From positions 1,426,001 through 1,490,000 of the forward strand of contig NZ_CP101156.1 of assembly GCF_024298845.1 (NCBI RefSeq): 64,000 nucleotides of DNA. Direction: 5' to 3'. This document shows, piece by piece, positions 9,256 through 18,046 of this stretch (position 1 is its first letter; every line of letters starts with the position of its first letter). This stretch comes from Natronosalvus amylolyticus. Its GTDB lineage: Archaea > Halobacteriota > Halobacteria > Halobacteriales > Natrialbaceae. Under the pieces are notes generated by a model. It did no database searches. It saw nothing but the letters and a program-made list of their open reading frames with translations, and had not been told where the DNA came from. Both the position numbers and the translations under genes were made by a program.

Positions 9256-10203
9256 GTGCCTTCCACGGACACGCTCGTTCGAATTGCGGTTGCCCTCGCA
9301 GTGATCGTCTCGATCGGTTTCATCGCAGCGACCATTGCCGATCCAGCCGACCCCACCGGAAGCCCCGGCACCGGACCTGCTGATGAACCCGGTCCCGGAG
9401 AGCAGGTTCCGGAAACCGAGATGGACGAACCACCGAGCGGCGAACTCCCAACGTTCTTCGAATATCTTCTGTACGCCCTGGTCGCCATCGCCGGCATCGC
9501 ACTGGTCTGGTATCTACTGTATTTCAGGCGGGAAGCCGTCAAAGCCGGGGCCGTGATCTTACTCGCCAGTACGATCATCATCGCCGTCGTCTACCTACTC
9601 CTCCAGTTCGGAAGTGGTCCCGAACTCGGCGGGGCACCCAACGAAACCGTCAACGAAACGCCCGAGGTCGGCGGAGGGGAAGGCGGCGCCGATACCGAAC
9701 GCGAAACGGACAATCAGGTCCCACCAATTCTGGCCGCCGTTGGCTTGCTCGCGTTCATCTTTATCGCGGGCTTGCTCCTGAGTAACCGGTCACCAGGCGG
9801 GAAAGAATCGAACACCGAATCGGCGGTCGACGCCGAACCCACGAGCGATCAACTCGCCGTTGCCAGCGCTGCCGGACGGGCCGCCGACCGAATCGACGAC
9901 GCGAACTCGAGTGCCCTCGATAACGAGGTGTACCGGGCCTGGCGAGAGATGACCGAGGGCCTCGAAGTCGATCGACCCGAAACGACGACGCCCGGTGAAT
10001 TCGCCGACGCAGCCATCGAGGCTGGGCTCGCTCGCGAGCACGTTGACGAACTAACGGAACTGTTCCAGGACGTTCGATACGGCCACGAGGAGACGACCGA
10101 CGAACGGGAACAGCGTGCCGTCTCGATTCTCAGGGAGATCGAAGCGACCTACGGAAACGGTAAAGAGATGGACGAAAGTGACGGACGGAGGTCAGATGGA
10201 TGA
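9256..10203 (+). CDS. DUF4129 domain-containing membrane protein
   Basis: About 315 residues. There is an N-terminal hydrophobic segment (about residues 8-28), a Pro/Gly/Glu-rich external stretch, two adjacent membrane helices (about 65-120), another acidic linker and a fourth helix (about 160-178). The cytoplasmic C-terminus holds the DUF4129 motif: VYRAWREMTEGL, TTPGEFADAAIEAGL and VDELTELFQDVRYG (about residues 225-275). Such proteins are usually encoded with DUF58 and MoxR ATPases, in systems thought to assist protein maturation or envelope functions. The start could be the GTG at 9256 or the TTG one codon earlier. The next gene begins 13 bp downstream. Confidence 0.85.
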   Translation: MPSTDTLVRIAVALAVIVSIGFIAATIADPADPTGSPGTGPADEPGPGEQVPETEMDEPPSGELPTFFEYLLYALVAIAGIALVWYLLYFRREAVKAGAVILLASTIIIAVVYLLLQFGSGPELGGAPNETVNETPEVGGGEGGADTERETDNQVPPILAAVGLLAFIFIAGLLLSNRSPGGKESNTESAVDAEPTSDQLAVASAAGRAADRIDDANSSALDNEVYRAWREMTEGLEVDRPETTTPGEFADAAIEAGLAREHVDELTELFQDVRYGHEETTDEREQRAVSILREIEATYGNGKEMDESDGRRSDG

Positions 10204-10216
10204 GCGTACGTGACGG

Positions 10217-12214
10217 ATGGAGAACGAACGCCGAGACGGGAGGTGGCGGGTGGTGAACGTCAAGCGAATCCCACTGCTCGTGGGCGTCGCGATTCTCCTG
10301 GCTGCGCTCTCGATTCTCGTCGGGGTGACCGACCTCAACGTCACACAAGGCTTCGTGGCCGCAGTCGGCCTCGTCGCCATCGGCGCAGCACTGAACGGTT
10401 TCGCTCGGCGACGCCGAGCGGTTGAAACCGCCGAGACCACAGACCCCGAACACCGAACGACGGTTCCCGTTCCGGGGGCGAACTTCTCCGAGACGATCAA
10501 CCAGTTCCGCACGGACACGTACACCTTCGCTACTGGCTCGAGACAGGTCCTCGAAGGGTTGCAGGGTGCCGCAGTGGCTGTCCTCACTCGGTTCGAAGGA
10601 CTCTCAGAGGAAGCAGCAAAGCACCAGATTGAAACCGGCGAGTGGACGAGCGACGAGCGCGTCGCGGCCTTCCTCTCACCCGAACTCGAGGCCCCCGGCC
10701 GACCGATACGAAGTCGACTTGCGGCGGTACTGGACAGGGAAAGCAGCTTTCGCTCGGACGTCCGGCGAACGACCGCAGCAATCGCCGCCATCGGCTACAC
10801 CGGTCTCGAGGCGGCTGCACCGGAGTCGATTCCACAGTCGGACGCAGAAACCCTCGAGAACGTCGTCCCCCGAACCACGGCGGCATCCACGACCGGGCTC
10901 CACCTCACCGCAGTTCGCGATACGGGCTACTGGACCGGCGTCGGTGGACTCGCACTGCTTGCAGTTGGGCTGGGCGCGGTTGCCGAATCACCGAGCGTCG
11001 TCCTCGCCGGCGTCGTTGCCGCGGGTTACGCCGGCTTCGCCCACATCCAATCGGTTCCCGAACCGACGCTCTCGCTCGAGCGAACCCTCAGCGACGAGCA
11101 ACCGGAGCCGGGTGAGGAGGTCGACGTCACCGTCACCATCACGAACGACTCGGGCCGGTTGTTAGCGGACCTTCGAATCATCGACGGCGTCCCGGCAGGC
11201 CTCGCCATCACCGACGGCTCCGCCCGCATCGGCACCGCGCTTCGCCCCGAGGAGTCTGTCGACCTCGAGTACACGGTCACCGCGAGACGAGGGACACACA
11301 CGTTCGATCCGGCCGTGATCTTGACGAGAGACCTCTCTCGAGCGAGCGAGAAAGAATACTATCTCGGCGTGGAAACGACGATGACGGCAGAACCAACGCT
11401 GAAGCCGCTCGCAACGCAGGTCCCGTTACAGCCCGCAGCCGCCGCTTTCTCCGGGCAGTTGACGACGGCTGACGCCGGCGAAGGTATGCAGTTCCACTCC
11501 ATTCGTGAGTACCAGCGAAACGACCCGCTCAACCGCATCGACTGGAACCGTCACGCCCGCTCCGGCGAACTCGCCACCCTCCAGTTCCACGAGGAACGAG
11601 CGGCCCGCGTCGTCATCCTGATCGACGCTCGCAAATCGTCGTATCTGGCACCGGAGCCGGATGCTCCACACGCCGTCGACCGCTCGGTCGAAGCTGCCGG
11701 ACGCATCGCCGCATCGTTGCTCGACACCGGCGACACGGTCGGGCTGGCGGCGCTCGGCCCAGTCGACCGGACCGGTGACCGAAAACTCGACTTGCGAAAC
11801 ACCTGCTGGCTCGCGCCGTCCTCGGGCCAACACCATCGTGGGCAGCTACGGTCGCTGCTGTCTTCACACCCGCAGTTCTCGACGGTCCCGCCCAACGGTC
11901 GAACCCAGTGGCACCCACAGCTTCGACTCATCCGCCAGCGACTCACCTCCGAGACGCAGGTCGTCCTCTTTACGCCGCTGTGTGACGATGCCAGCGTCCG
12001 TATCGCCCGACGGCTCGGTGCCCGTGGTCACGCTGTGACCGTTATCAGCCCGGACCCGACGGCAGAACGCACGACGAGTCAACAGCTCGCTCGAGTCGGC
12101 CGTCGAATCCGGCGATTCGACCTCCAGCGAGCCGGCATTCCCGTCATCGATTGGACGGCCGAGCAGTCGATAGACGAAGCCGTTGCCCGCGCCAACAGCG
12201 GTGATTCCCGATGA
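10217..12214 (+). CDS. DUF58 domain protein with an N-terminal DUF7269-like region
   Basis: A 665-residue protein. Residues 1-215 contain two membrane helices (about 18-62) and a region like the haloarchaeal DUF7269 family, normally a separate gene just before DUF58 (recalled, not searched). A second helix pair (about 230-270), a CARF/DUF11-like beta domain (about 285-380) and the DUF58 core follow; the DUF58 motif DPLNRIDWNRHARSGELATLQF lies near residue 435, followed by a vWA-like fold (VILIDARKSSY). The unusual length suggests an in-frame fusion. It overlaps the next gene by 4 bp (ATGA). Its precise biochemical role is unknown. Confidence 0.85.
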   Translation: MENERRDGRWRVVNVKRIPLLVGVAILLAALSILVGVTDLNVTQGFVAAVGLVAIGAALNGFARRRRAVETAETTDPEHRTTVPVPGANFSETINQFRTDTYTFATGSRQVLEGLQGAAVAVLTRFEGLSEEAAKHQIETGEWTSDERVAAFLSPELEAPGRPIRSRLAAVLDRESSFRSDVRRTTAAIAAIGYTGLEAAAPESIPQSDAETLENVVPRTTAASTTGLHLTAVRDTGYWTGVGGLALLAVGLGAVAESPSVVLAGVVAAGYAGFAHIQSVPEPTLSLERTLSDEQPEPGEEVDVTVTITNDSGRLLADLRIIDGVPAGLAITDGSARIGTALRPEESVDLEYTVTARRGTHTFDPAVILTRDLSRASEKEYYLGVETTMTAEPTLKPLATQVPLQPAAAAFSGQLTTADAGEGMQFHSIREYQRNDPLNRIDWNRHARSGELATLQFHEERAARVVILIDARKSSYLAPEPDAPHAVDRSVEAAGRIAASLLDTGDTVGLAALGPVDRTGDRKLDLRNTCWLAPSSGQHHRGQLRSLLSSHPQFSTVPPNGRTQWHPQLRLIRQRLTSETQVVLFTPLCDDASVRIARRLGARGHAVTVISPDPTAERTTSQQLARVGRRIRRFDLQRAGIPVIDWTAEQSIDEAVARANSGDSR

Positions 12215-12726
12215 TGGAGCTGACCCGAAAACCCACCCGGCGAAACACGGCCGCATCGATCACCGCGGCGCTCGGCACACTGGTCGTCATCGGCTCCGGT
12301 TCACCGGCCGGCGGGCTGTTCGGCCTGGTCGGGCTCGGCCTGCTCGCGCTGGGACTCCATCGCGGGGTTCGACTCGGCGTCGATCTCGGAGGAGGCATCC
12401 TCTTTATCAGTGTCGTCCTCGGCGGGTTACAGGGTCTCTCCCCCGAAGCGAGCGTCATCGGTGCTGTCGGCACACTGCTAGCCTGGGATCTCGCCAACAG
12501 CGCCGTCGAACTCGGGGAACAACTCGGTCGCGAGACCGTCACCGGGCGGCTCGAGTCCGCCCACATCGTCACGAGTCTCGCCGTCGGTCTCCTCTCGGCG
12601 ACGGTCGGCTACGGCGTGTTCGTCTTCAGCGGAGCCGGCTACTCCCTCGGCGTCGTCGTCCTCCTGATCCTGGCCGTCGTCTTTTTGATCGCCGGGCTTC
12701 GCTCGAGTCGACCGGAAGCCGCCTGA
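12211..12726 (+). CDS. Small haloarchaeal membrane protein of the DUF58 operon (DUF7519-like)
   Basis: A 171-residue protein made almost wholly of membrane helices: about residues 15-50, 52-72, 80-95, 115-140 and 143-163. It has no recognisable catalytic motif. It matches in position and character the small membrane protein that commonly ends haloarchaeal DUF4129-DUF58 clusters; the DUF7519 label is from memory of that synteny. Its ATG overlaps the DUF58 stop, indicating coupled translation. In many relatives a MoxR ATPase is adjacent, but none is here. Confidence 0.7.
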   Translation: MMELTRKPTRRNTAASITAALGTLVVIGSGSPAGGLFGLVGLGLLALGLHRGVRLGVDLGGGILFISVVLGGLQGLSPEASVIGAVGTLLAWDLANSAVELGEQLGRETVTGRLESAHIVTSLAVGLLSATVGYGVFVFSGAGYSLGVVVLLILAVVFLIAGLRSSRPEAA

Positions 12727-13068
12727 AAACGGCCTGCCCCCGCACTGGGATATGCCAGGTCTGTTAGAATCCTTTTGTACACACACAATCCACATGCTGA
12801 ATACACAGTGTGACTACGCCCACGACTGAGAGAGAATCTACGATGGGGAGTAATCGGTCAGTACTGGTGAACAAGGTAGTGAATCTCATTATTTCCCAGT
12901 CAATTTTTCTTTCAGGTGAGTTTTTATTGGATCGAGAATTGTTGTCAATGTGTTTGTCTCTGTCCCAGCTGGCCAATTCTTCTCCCTCTCATTCTAAAAG
13001 GAAGAGGTAGTAAGCTGAAGTCGGGGTTTCGTCAGTTTTTCAGCGCTAGCCCCTCAGTGTATAGAGAG
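12727..13068. other. Intergenic region, AT-richer, no gene recognised
   Basis: About 340 bp between the convergent membrane-protein operon and the CuA-type protein gene. Short open frames exist on both strands (for example 12810-13010) but their composition is unlike haloarchaeal proteins. A pyrimidine-rich stretch and scattered T-tracts could terminate transcription from either side. No repeat from the two hairpin families is seen. Confidence 0.5.
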
Positions 13069-13704
13069 TTATTCGACTTGTAGCATCTCCCGAACCATGT
13101 ACGGATGGCCGTATCCACAGTCATGGGTACAGACGAAATCGAACGTTCCGGTTTCGTCGGTGACGAACGACGTCTGGACAGGTTCGTCTGCGGTGCTCAA
13201 CACCATCATTTCGACGTCGTGTCCAGGTATGATCAGCTCGTGATCCAACATCGTTAACTCGTTCTCATCGTGGCCATCGTCATCGTGGCCATCGTCATCG
13301 TGGCCATTGTGAGCGTGGTCGTGAGCCTCTTCGTATACTTCCTCAATCGTAGCGTCCTCAGGTTCAGGAATAGTCCCATCCTCGACGTGCTGTTTCGTCC
13401 GTTCCAGCGCATCAAAGTCCTCGAGTATCGTTTCAACAGGCTCAGGTAGATCTCCGAACGCGTCGCTTGCATGATCGTTGATCGCGACGATGGTTAGCTC
13501 GGTTCCCTCTGGGACTTCGATTAACTCGTGTTCAGTTCCATCTTCGTCGAACGCAGCAAACCCCCAATGATAGGCGACGATGTAGTAGGTTTCGTCACCG
13601 GGCTCGTCACCGAGACCAACGTCATCTAAGCACCCAGCGATGAGTGCTGTGGCACCGATTCCCCCACTTTGTAAGACTGTCCGTCTGTTGTACAATTCGT
13701 TCAT
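13069..13704 (-). CDS. Stand-alone CuA-type cupredoxin with a His-rich insert, exported
   Basis: A 211-residue protein. The N-terminus has a Tat-like RRTVLQSGG motif, a hydrophobic stretch and a lipobox-like AGC (Cys about 24), so it is probably a membrane-anchored extracellular lipoprotein. The mature part resembles cytochrome oxidase subunit II: YHWGFAAF, LIEVPEGTELTIVAINDHASDAF, then near the C-terminus CTHDCGYGHPYM, which matches the CuA ligand pattern C-x3-C-x3-H-x2-M. The DH of NDHASDAF could supply the remaining histidine. Between these lies a 25-residue insert rich in His and Asp with repeated GHDDD. No oxidase subunit I is nearby. A role in electron transfer or copper handling is inferred. 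Confidence 0.8.
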   Translation of the reverse strand: MNELYNRRTVLQSGGIGATALIAGCLDDVGLGDEPGDETYYIVAYHWGFAAFDEDGTEHELIEVPEGTELTIVAINDHASDAFGDLPEPVETILEDFDALERTKQHVEDGTIPEPEDATIEEVYEEAHDHAHNGHDDDGHDDDGHDENELTMLDHELIIPGHDVEMMVLSTADEPVQTSFVTDETGTFDFVCTHDCGYGHPYMVREMLQVE

Positions 13705-13878
13705 TGTCCCTCACACATATATAAATGATATTTTCTGGGAAAAATGCAGCGTAGTTTCCTGTTATGTGAGAACAAGGAGCACGCATTAAGTATGATGATG
13801 GAAATGGATTTCCGTGATGAGGGTTCCAACAGAGAAGATATGTCCTGATTGGCGTGTGCCCGGTTCGATCACAGACTG

Positions 13879-13959
13879 ATACGGTCTGCTGTAATTTTTT
13901 CCCGGCGATTGCCGACCCGGTATGGGCAATCACCGGGAAGAGACGACAGTAAACCGTAT
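13879..13959. repeat. H2 dispersed hairpin element, copy b
   Basis: The best-preserved H2 copy. The left arm TACGGTCTGCTGTAATTTTT and the right arm AGAGACGACAGTAAACCGTA are largely complementary, and the inner stem CCCGGCGATTGCC/GGCAATCACCGGG is nearly perfect around the loop GACCCGGTAT. It lies between the CuA-type gene (upstream side) and the 3' end of moaA. Function unknown. Confidence 0.75.
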
Positions 13960-14002
13960 GAACACTCGAGCGGGCAAAGAATAGCGAATACTCGATCCAA
14001 AT

Positions 14003-15010
14003 TCAGACGCCGATATACTCCTCGTTGAGTTCCCATTCCCCGTTGCCGTTGCGGACCATGTACTCGCCGTAGTAGGGGACGCGGTTGGCGACGACCTCCC
14101 GGAACGCCTCGCGGATTTCGGGTTTGGTCATCTCACCCATCGGTCGGAGGTCGTCGTTGCGGTTCAGACAGCCCTTGAGATAGCCCTGGTGAGTTACCCG
14201 AACGCGGTGACAGTTCGCGCAGAACGTCGGATTTTCGACGGGGTCGACGATTTCCACCATGCCGCGCCGCTCGTTGCTCGGTTCACTAACGGATTCCCCA
14301 CTCGAGCCGTCGGCACTGATCCAGTAGCGTTTGCGGTCGTGCATCTCCCGGTGTTCGATTTCGTCGGCCTGTTCGGCCAACCAGTCGTGGACGCGCTCGA
14401 TGTCGACGTTCCATTCCGGTTTGCCAGTGAGTTCGGGCATGTATTCGATCAACTGGAGCTGTAATCCCTCGTTTTCGGCGACGTGATCGACCATCTTCGG
14501 GACGTAGCCCGCAGTGTGTTCGAAGACGACCATGTTGAGTTTGACCGGATCGAGACCGGCAGCAAGCGCTGCCTCCACGCCCTCGATAACCTTGTCGTAG
14601 GCACCGCTTTTGGTCACTGCGGCGAACGCTTCCGGGTCGAGGGCGTCCTGAGAAACGTTTACCCGGTCGAGGCCCGCCTCGACCAGATCCTCGGCGCGCC
14701 CGGGGAGGAAGGTGCCGTTCGTCGTCAGCGACACCTCCATCGAGTCGGGCGTCCGCTCGATAATCTCCTCGAGGTCCTGGCGGAGCATCGGTTCACCACC
14801 CGTGAACTTGACCGCGTTGATGTCGAACTCCTCGGCAACCTCGAGAAAACGGACGACGTCGTCGGTTTCCATCTCGTCGTCCTGTGGATCCATCGGCCCA
14901 CGGGTGTCACCCAGCCCCTCGTTGTGACAGTAAATACAATCGAAATTGCACCGATCGGTGAGCGAGATGCGTACCCCGGTGACCTCGCGCCCGAACTCGT
15001 CGGCAAGCAT
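14003..15010 (-). CDS. moaA: GTP 3',8-cyclase MoaA (molybdenum cofactor biosynthesis)
   Basis: A 335-residue radical SAM enzyme that starts molybdopterin synthesis by cyclising GTP with MoaC. The N-terminal [4Fe-4S]-SAM motif is [14 protein letters not shown] (CxxxCxxC, about residues 21-28), followed by [10 protein letters not shown]. The second cluster is carried by the C-terminal [25 protein letters not shown]-like GTTTAAGC on the minus strand at about 15032-15040 lies 26 bp from the ATG, suggesting a leaderless mRNA. No other moa gene is nearby. Confidence 0.95.
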   Translation of the reverse strand: MLADEFGREVTGVRISLTDRCNFDCIYCHNEGLGDTRGPMDPQDDEMETDDVVRFLEVAEEFDINAVKFTGGEPMLRQDLEEIIERTPDSMEVSLTTNGTFLPGRAEDLVEAGLDRVNVSQDALDPEAFAAVTKSGAYDKVIEGVEAALAAGLDPVKLNMVVFEHTAGYVPKMVDHVAENEGLQLQLIEYMPELTGKPEWNVDIERVHDWLAEQADEIEHREMHDRKRYWISADGSSGESVSEPSNERRGMVEIVDPVENPTFCANCHRVRVTHQGYLKGCLNRNDDLRPMGEMTKPEIREAFREVVANRVPYYGEYMVRNGNGEWELNEEYIGV

Positions 15011-15173
15011 ATGATGCAGTATCGTTCGAATCCGCTTAAACTCGAGGGTCGAAGACGGGTTTGTGAAACCATTTTTGGTTTCATCTTTCGGGTTCGAAGA
15101 CAGTCTGGGCCGCTGCTCACTCAGTGGCCACGCTGTGAGTAACCACTACCTCGCTCGAGACACTTCTCTGGAT

Positions 15174-15389
15174 ATGGACCGAGAAATGCTGACTGATCAG
15201 CGCGAACTGGTCGAGTTGATCGAATCCGCCGGCTGGGAGGTCACCGGGCTCGAACTCTCGAGTTACGATAGCCCATGGGTCGACGAGGACGCCCCGGAGG
15301 CCGAAGTGACGATTACGGCCCGAAAGCCCTATCTCGAGGACGAGGACGGATCTGAGGACGATGAGAGTCCGTTCCGAATCAGTGATTGA
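15174..15389 (+). CDS. Small acidic conserved haloarchaeal protein
   Basis: A 71-residue protein from the ATG at 15174. It has a hydrophobic/acidic pattern (ELVELIESAGWEVTGLELSS, then VTITARKPYL) and an Asp/Glu-rich tail. The frame stays open upstream to 15063, but that part overlaps the moaA promoter. No motif or known fold is visible and no function can be given. It diverges from moaA. Confidence 0.6.
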   Translation: MDREMLTDQRELVELIESAGWEVTGLELSSYDSPWVDEDAPEAEVTITARKPYLEDEDGSEDDESPFRISD

Positions 15390-15596
15390 GCACGCTTCCA
15401 GCGCCATCCCAGGGCTCGAAGCGGCCCGAGGGAACCCGCACAGGCTCGAGTCACCTCCCTAAATCTCCAGTCATCACCCTAAATCGACCACGAGAGCTAC
15501 CTCGGCTCGAGTATGGTTGGCACGCCCCGCCGCTGTCTCAAGTGTGAACAGTCCTGTCTCGAGGTCGACGAGGCATTTGAGCGGTGCGAGGACGCG

Positions 15597-17060
15597 TCAC
15601 CCCTTGATGTTGCACACCGGGAACGTCCGGGCGACTTTGTCTCCGATACCGAGCGCGTCGGACACCCGAACGACTTCGTCGACGTCCTTGTAGACGCCAG
15701 GGGCTTCCTCCGCGACCGTGGCTCCCGACTGGGCTTTGACGAACACCTGCTGGGTGTCCTCGAGTTCGGCCTGAACGGTTTCGCCCCAGTACTCCTGTTT
15801 GGCCTGCGTCCGGCTCATGAGTCGGCCAGCGCCGTGGGCCGTCGACCCGAAGCTGACGTCCATCGAATGCTCGCCACCTCGGAGGACGTAGCTGCCAGCA
15901 CCCATGCTGCCCGGGATGATGACGGGCTGGCCGACGTCGCGGTAGCTCCGTGGGACGTCGGGATGGCCGGCCGGGAACGCTCTCGTCGCCCCTTTTCGAT
16001 GGACGAACAGGTCCCGCTCTTCGCCGTCGACGGTGTGTCGCTCTTTTTTCCCGATGTTGTGTGCGACGTCGTACAGGAGCTCCATCTCCATGGACTCCCA
16101 CGAGCGGTCGAACACGTCTGCAAACACCTCTCGAGTTCGGTGCATGATGAGCTGTCGGTTGACCCACGCGAAGTTGATCGTGGCGTTCATCGCCGCGTAA
16201 TACTCCTCGGCCAGTTGCGAGCCCGCGGGTGCTGCCGCGAGTTCCTTGTCGGGCAACTGGTTCAGCAGGCCGCTGTGGTGGCGTTCGATCTTTCGCAAGT
16301 AATCGTTACAGGTCTGGTGACCCAGCCCGCGAGAACCACAGTGGATGAGGACGACGATCTGATCTGCGTCGAGGCCGAAGGCATCCCCGACCTCGGCATC
16401 GAAGATATCGGTCACCCGCTGAACCTCGAGAAAGTGGTTGCCCGAACCCAGTGAACCGATCTGATTTTTCCCGCGGTTTTTGGCCTTCTCGCTCACCTTC
16501 GACGCGTCGGCACCCGCCCGGACGCCTTCGTCTTCACAGTGTAACAGGTCGTCTTCGACGGCATAGCCGTGCTCGAGCGCCCAGTCGACACCGCGCTCGA
16601 GAATCGCCTCCACGGTGTCGACATCGGTCTCGACGACACCCCCACCGCCGAGACCCGACGGAATCGCTTCGAAGAGCGCGTTCACGAGGTCGCGTTCGCG
16701 ACCCTGTAGGTCCTCGTACGTGAGGTTCGTCCGCATCATCCGGACGCCACAGTTGATGTCGTAGCCGATCGATCCGGGTGAGATACACCCGTTCTCCGCA
16801 TCGATTGCCCCCACGCCCCCGACCGGGAAGCCGTACCCCTGGTGACCGTCTGGCATACAGATGGCGTGTTTGGTCATCCCCGGCAGATGCGTCGCGTTTC
16901 GCAACTGCTCGAGTGTCCGGTCCTGGCTGATTTCCTCGAGTAACGCCTCGCTCGCGAGGACGCGCGCCGGCACCCCCATATCACCGGTCTGCGGCATCTC
17001 CCACACGAACTCACGGACTCGCTCGAGAGTGATCCCGTCGGCGTCGAACGTTTCGGTCAT
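15597..17060 (-). CDS. rtcB: tRNA-splicing ligase RtcB
   Basis: A 487-residue RNA ligase that joins 2',3'-cyclic phosphate and 5'-OH ends after tRNA intron excision, using Mn and GTP. Conserved motifs include the MPDGHQGYGFPVGGV loop, GCISPGSIGYDINCGVR with its metal-binding Cys, GSLGSGNHFLEVQ, VLIHCGSRGLGHQ and HGAGRLMSR near the C-terminus, which contains the guanylylated His. The start used here is MTETFDADG; an in-frame ATG nine codons earlier also exists. Archease, its activator, lies upstream in the same direction but is separated by about 425 bp. Confidence 0.96.
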   Translation of the reverse strand: MTETFDADGITLERVREFVWEMPQTGDMGVPARVLASEALLEEISQDRTLEQLRNATHLPGMTKHAICMPDGHQGYGFPVGGVGAIDAENGCISPGSIGYDINCGVRMMRTNLTYEDLQGRERDLVNALFEAIPSGLGGGGVVETDVDTVEAILERGVDWALEHGYAVEDDLLHCEDEGVRAGADASKVSEKAKNRGKNQIGSLGSGNHFLEVQRVTDIFDAEVGDAFGLDADQIVVLIHCGSRGLGHQTCNDYLRKIERHHSGLLNQLPDKELAAAPAGSQLAEEYYAAMNATINFAWVNRQLIMHRTREVFADVFDRSWESMEMELLYDVAHNIGKKERHTVDGEERDLFVHRKGATRAFPAGHPDVPRSYRDVGQPVIIPGSMGAGSYVLRGGEHSMDVSFGSTAHGAGRLMSRTQAKQEYWGETVQAELEDTQQVFVKAQSGATVAEEAPGVYKDVDEVVRVSDALGIGDKVARTFPVCNIKG

Positions 17061-17088
17061 ATGTGAGGCTTCACCCGCGAGACTCATA

Positions 17089-17122
17089 GGGCTTTGTCAG
17101 TCCTGTTCGGTTACGTTGTAAC
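17089..17122 (+). repeat. 34-bp direct repeat, left copy, flanking an H1 hairpin
   Basis: Compared with 17207-17240, 29 of 34 positions match by eye; the shared core is GTCCTGTTCG-TTACGTTGT. The pair brackets the 87-bp H1 hairpin. It begins 29 bp upstream of the rtcB start. Confidence 0.7.
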
Positions 17123-17207
17123 TATAGTAGCTATTGAAAGTCATTGCACACTCTATCGCAAGGCAGCATCGCGGTAGGTGTGTCAATCGTTTCAATTGCT
17201 ACTATAG
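17121..17207. repeat. H1 dispersed hairpin element, copy a
   Basis: The terminal arms ACTATAGTAGCTATTGAAA and TTTCAATTGCTACTATAG are inverted complements with one mismatch. Inner inverted segments continue (ATTGCACAC with GTGTGTCAAT), giving a hairpin over most of 87 bp. Relative to other copies, one arm pair changed G:C to T:A together, which is evidence for a selected structure. Confidence 0.8.
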
Positions 17208-17240
17208 GGTTCTGTCCGTCCTGTTCGATTACGTTGTGAC
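17207..17240 (+). repeat. 34-bp direct repeat, right copy, flanking an H1 hairpin
   Basis: Partner of 17089-17122, offset by 118 bp. Five substitutions separate them. A duplication this long is unusual for a transposition target-site duplication. Confidence 0.7.
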
Positions 17241-17485
17241 CGTTCGTCCGAAGTGGAAGCAGCCTCGACCTCGAGGGGCGTGCTTCTCGCATTGCACCGA
17301 CTGGAGACCGATTCCTCGATACCGATCGCCGGTGACGTGGTGTTGTGAAACACTGGTATTAAAGCCCAACCAATTTAGTATTAGTATTGTATCTTTTGCT
17401 ATCGTAGTCATAGTCCAGATTCTCGAAGTCGACAAAACACCTCGAGGCAGCCAAAATACGACAACACGAACCGAGTCACCCCTCG

Positions 17486-17998
17486 CTACACGTCGAAAAC
17501 GACGTACGCCTCCCACCCCGAATCAGTTTCTTCGAGGCGCATATCCGCGTAGGTGATTGCTTTGATTTCTCTGGCATCGATCGACTCGAGTGAAATCCCG
17601 TGAGCGCTAGCCTCGAGTCGCCAGCGGTCGATGGCCACCGCCGAAGACGACAGCGAAGAGTCCGCAGTCGCTGCCGAATCCTCCGGAACCGCTGTGGAGT
17701 CGTCCGATTCGTCGACGCACTCGAGAGACTCGATTCGGTTGTCGACGGGTAACTCGAGGCGGATATCCCGTTGATAAATGAGTTCGTCGAGATACTCGAA
17801 CAGCAGGGCTTCACGGCTTTCGGCGACGGCGGTGACGTCGAATCGCGCCGACGAATCTTCGGGGCCTTGGAAGGCCTCCAGTCCGTCCCAGGAGGCCGCC
17901 GTCAGCCCTTCCGCCAACGCCGCGAACGTCTCCTCGAGGGTGTCGGCCGACGCTGCGACGCCGACATCGGCAGTGTGCGGCCGCAGTTCGTACTGCAT
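17486..17998 (-). CDS. Archease (RtcB activator)
   Basis: A 170-residue archease, which speeds RtcB guanylylation and turnover in tRNA splicing. The N-terminal YELRPHTADVGV carries the conserved His and Asp of the metal site, and the C-terminal ITYADMRLEETDSGWEAYVVFDV ends in the conserved acidic/valine-rich strand. An insert of about 35 Ser/Ala/Asp-rich residues (about 100-135) makes it longer than the usual 140. The ATG at 17998 is preferred over one five codons upstream, because a TATA-like GATATATAG at 18023-18031 is about 28 bp away. Confidence 0.92.
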   Translation of the reverse strand: MQYELRPHTADVGVAASADTLEETFAALAEGLTAASWDGLEAFQGPEDSSARFDVTAVAESREALLFEYLDELIYQRDIRLELPVDNRIESLECVDESDDSTAVPEDSAATADSSLSSSAVAIDRWRLEASAHGISLESIDAREIKAITYADMRLEETDSGWEAYVVFDV

Positions 17999-18046
17999 AC
18001 CCGACCGTACCACCTCGAGGGTACTATATATCCCGTTGTTGGGACC

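Larger units (their letters stand above)
17061..17485. other. Intergenic region between archease and rtcB carrying repeats
   Basis: The 425 bp between two functionally linked genes hold an H1 hairpin (17121-17207) flanked by 34-bp imperfect direct repeats, plus AT-rich sequence with a T-rich patch near 17370-17410 that may contain the rtcB promoter or the archease terminator. A minus-strand open frame at 17229-17516 overlaps the archease 3' end and has no protein-like features. Confidence 0.6.

Noticed and set aside
12810-13010. 66-codon plus-strand frame in the gap before the CuA gene
   Set aside because: Low acidity and Ser/Leu-rich composition unlike haloarchaeal proteins, with no promoter or motif.
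17121-17207. H1 hairpin as a tRNA or known structural RNA
   Set aside because: No cloverleaf, anticodon or T-loop (GGTTCGAATCC-type) sequence; it is one long hairpin found in several copies.
17229-17516. 95-codon minus-strand frame between archease and rtcB
   Set aside because: It overlaps the archease 3' end in another frame, has no recognisable motif, and reads through AT-rich intergenic sequence.
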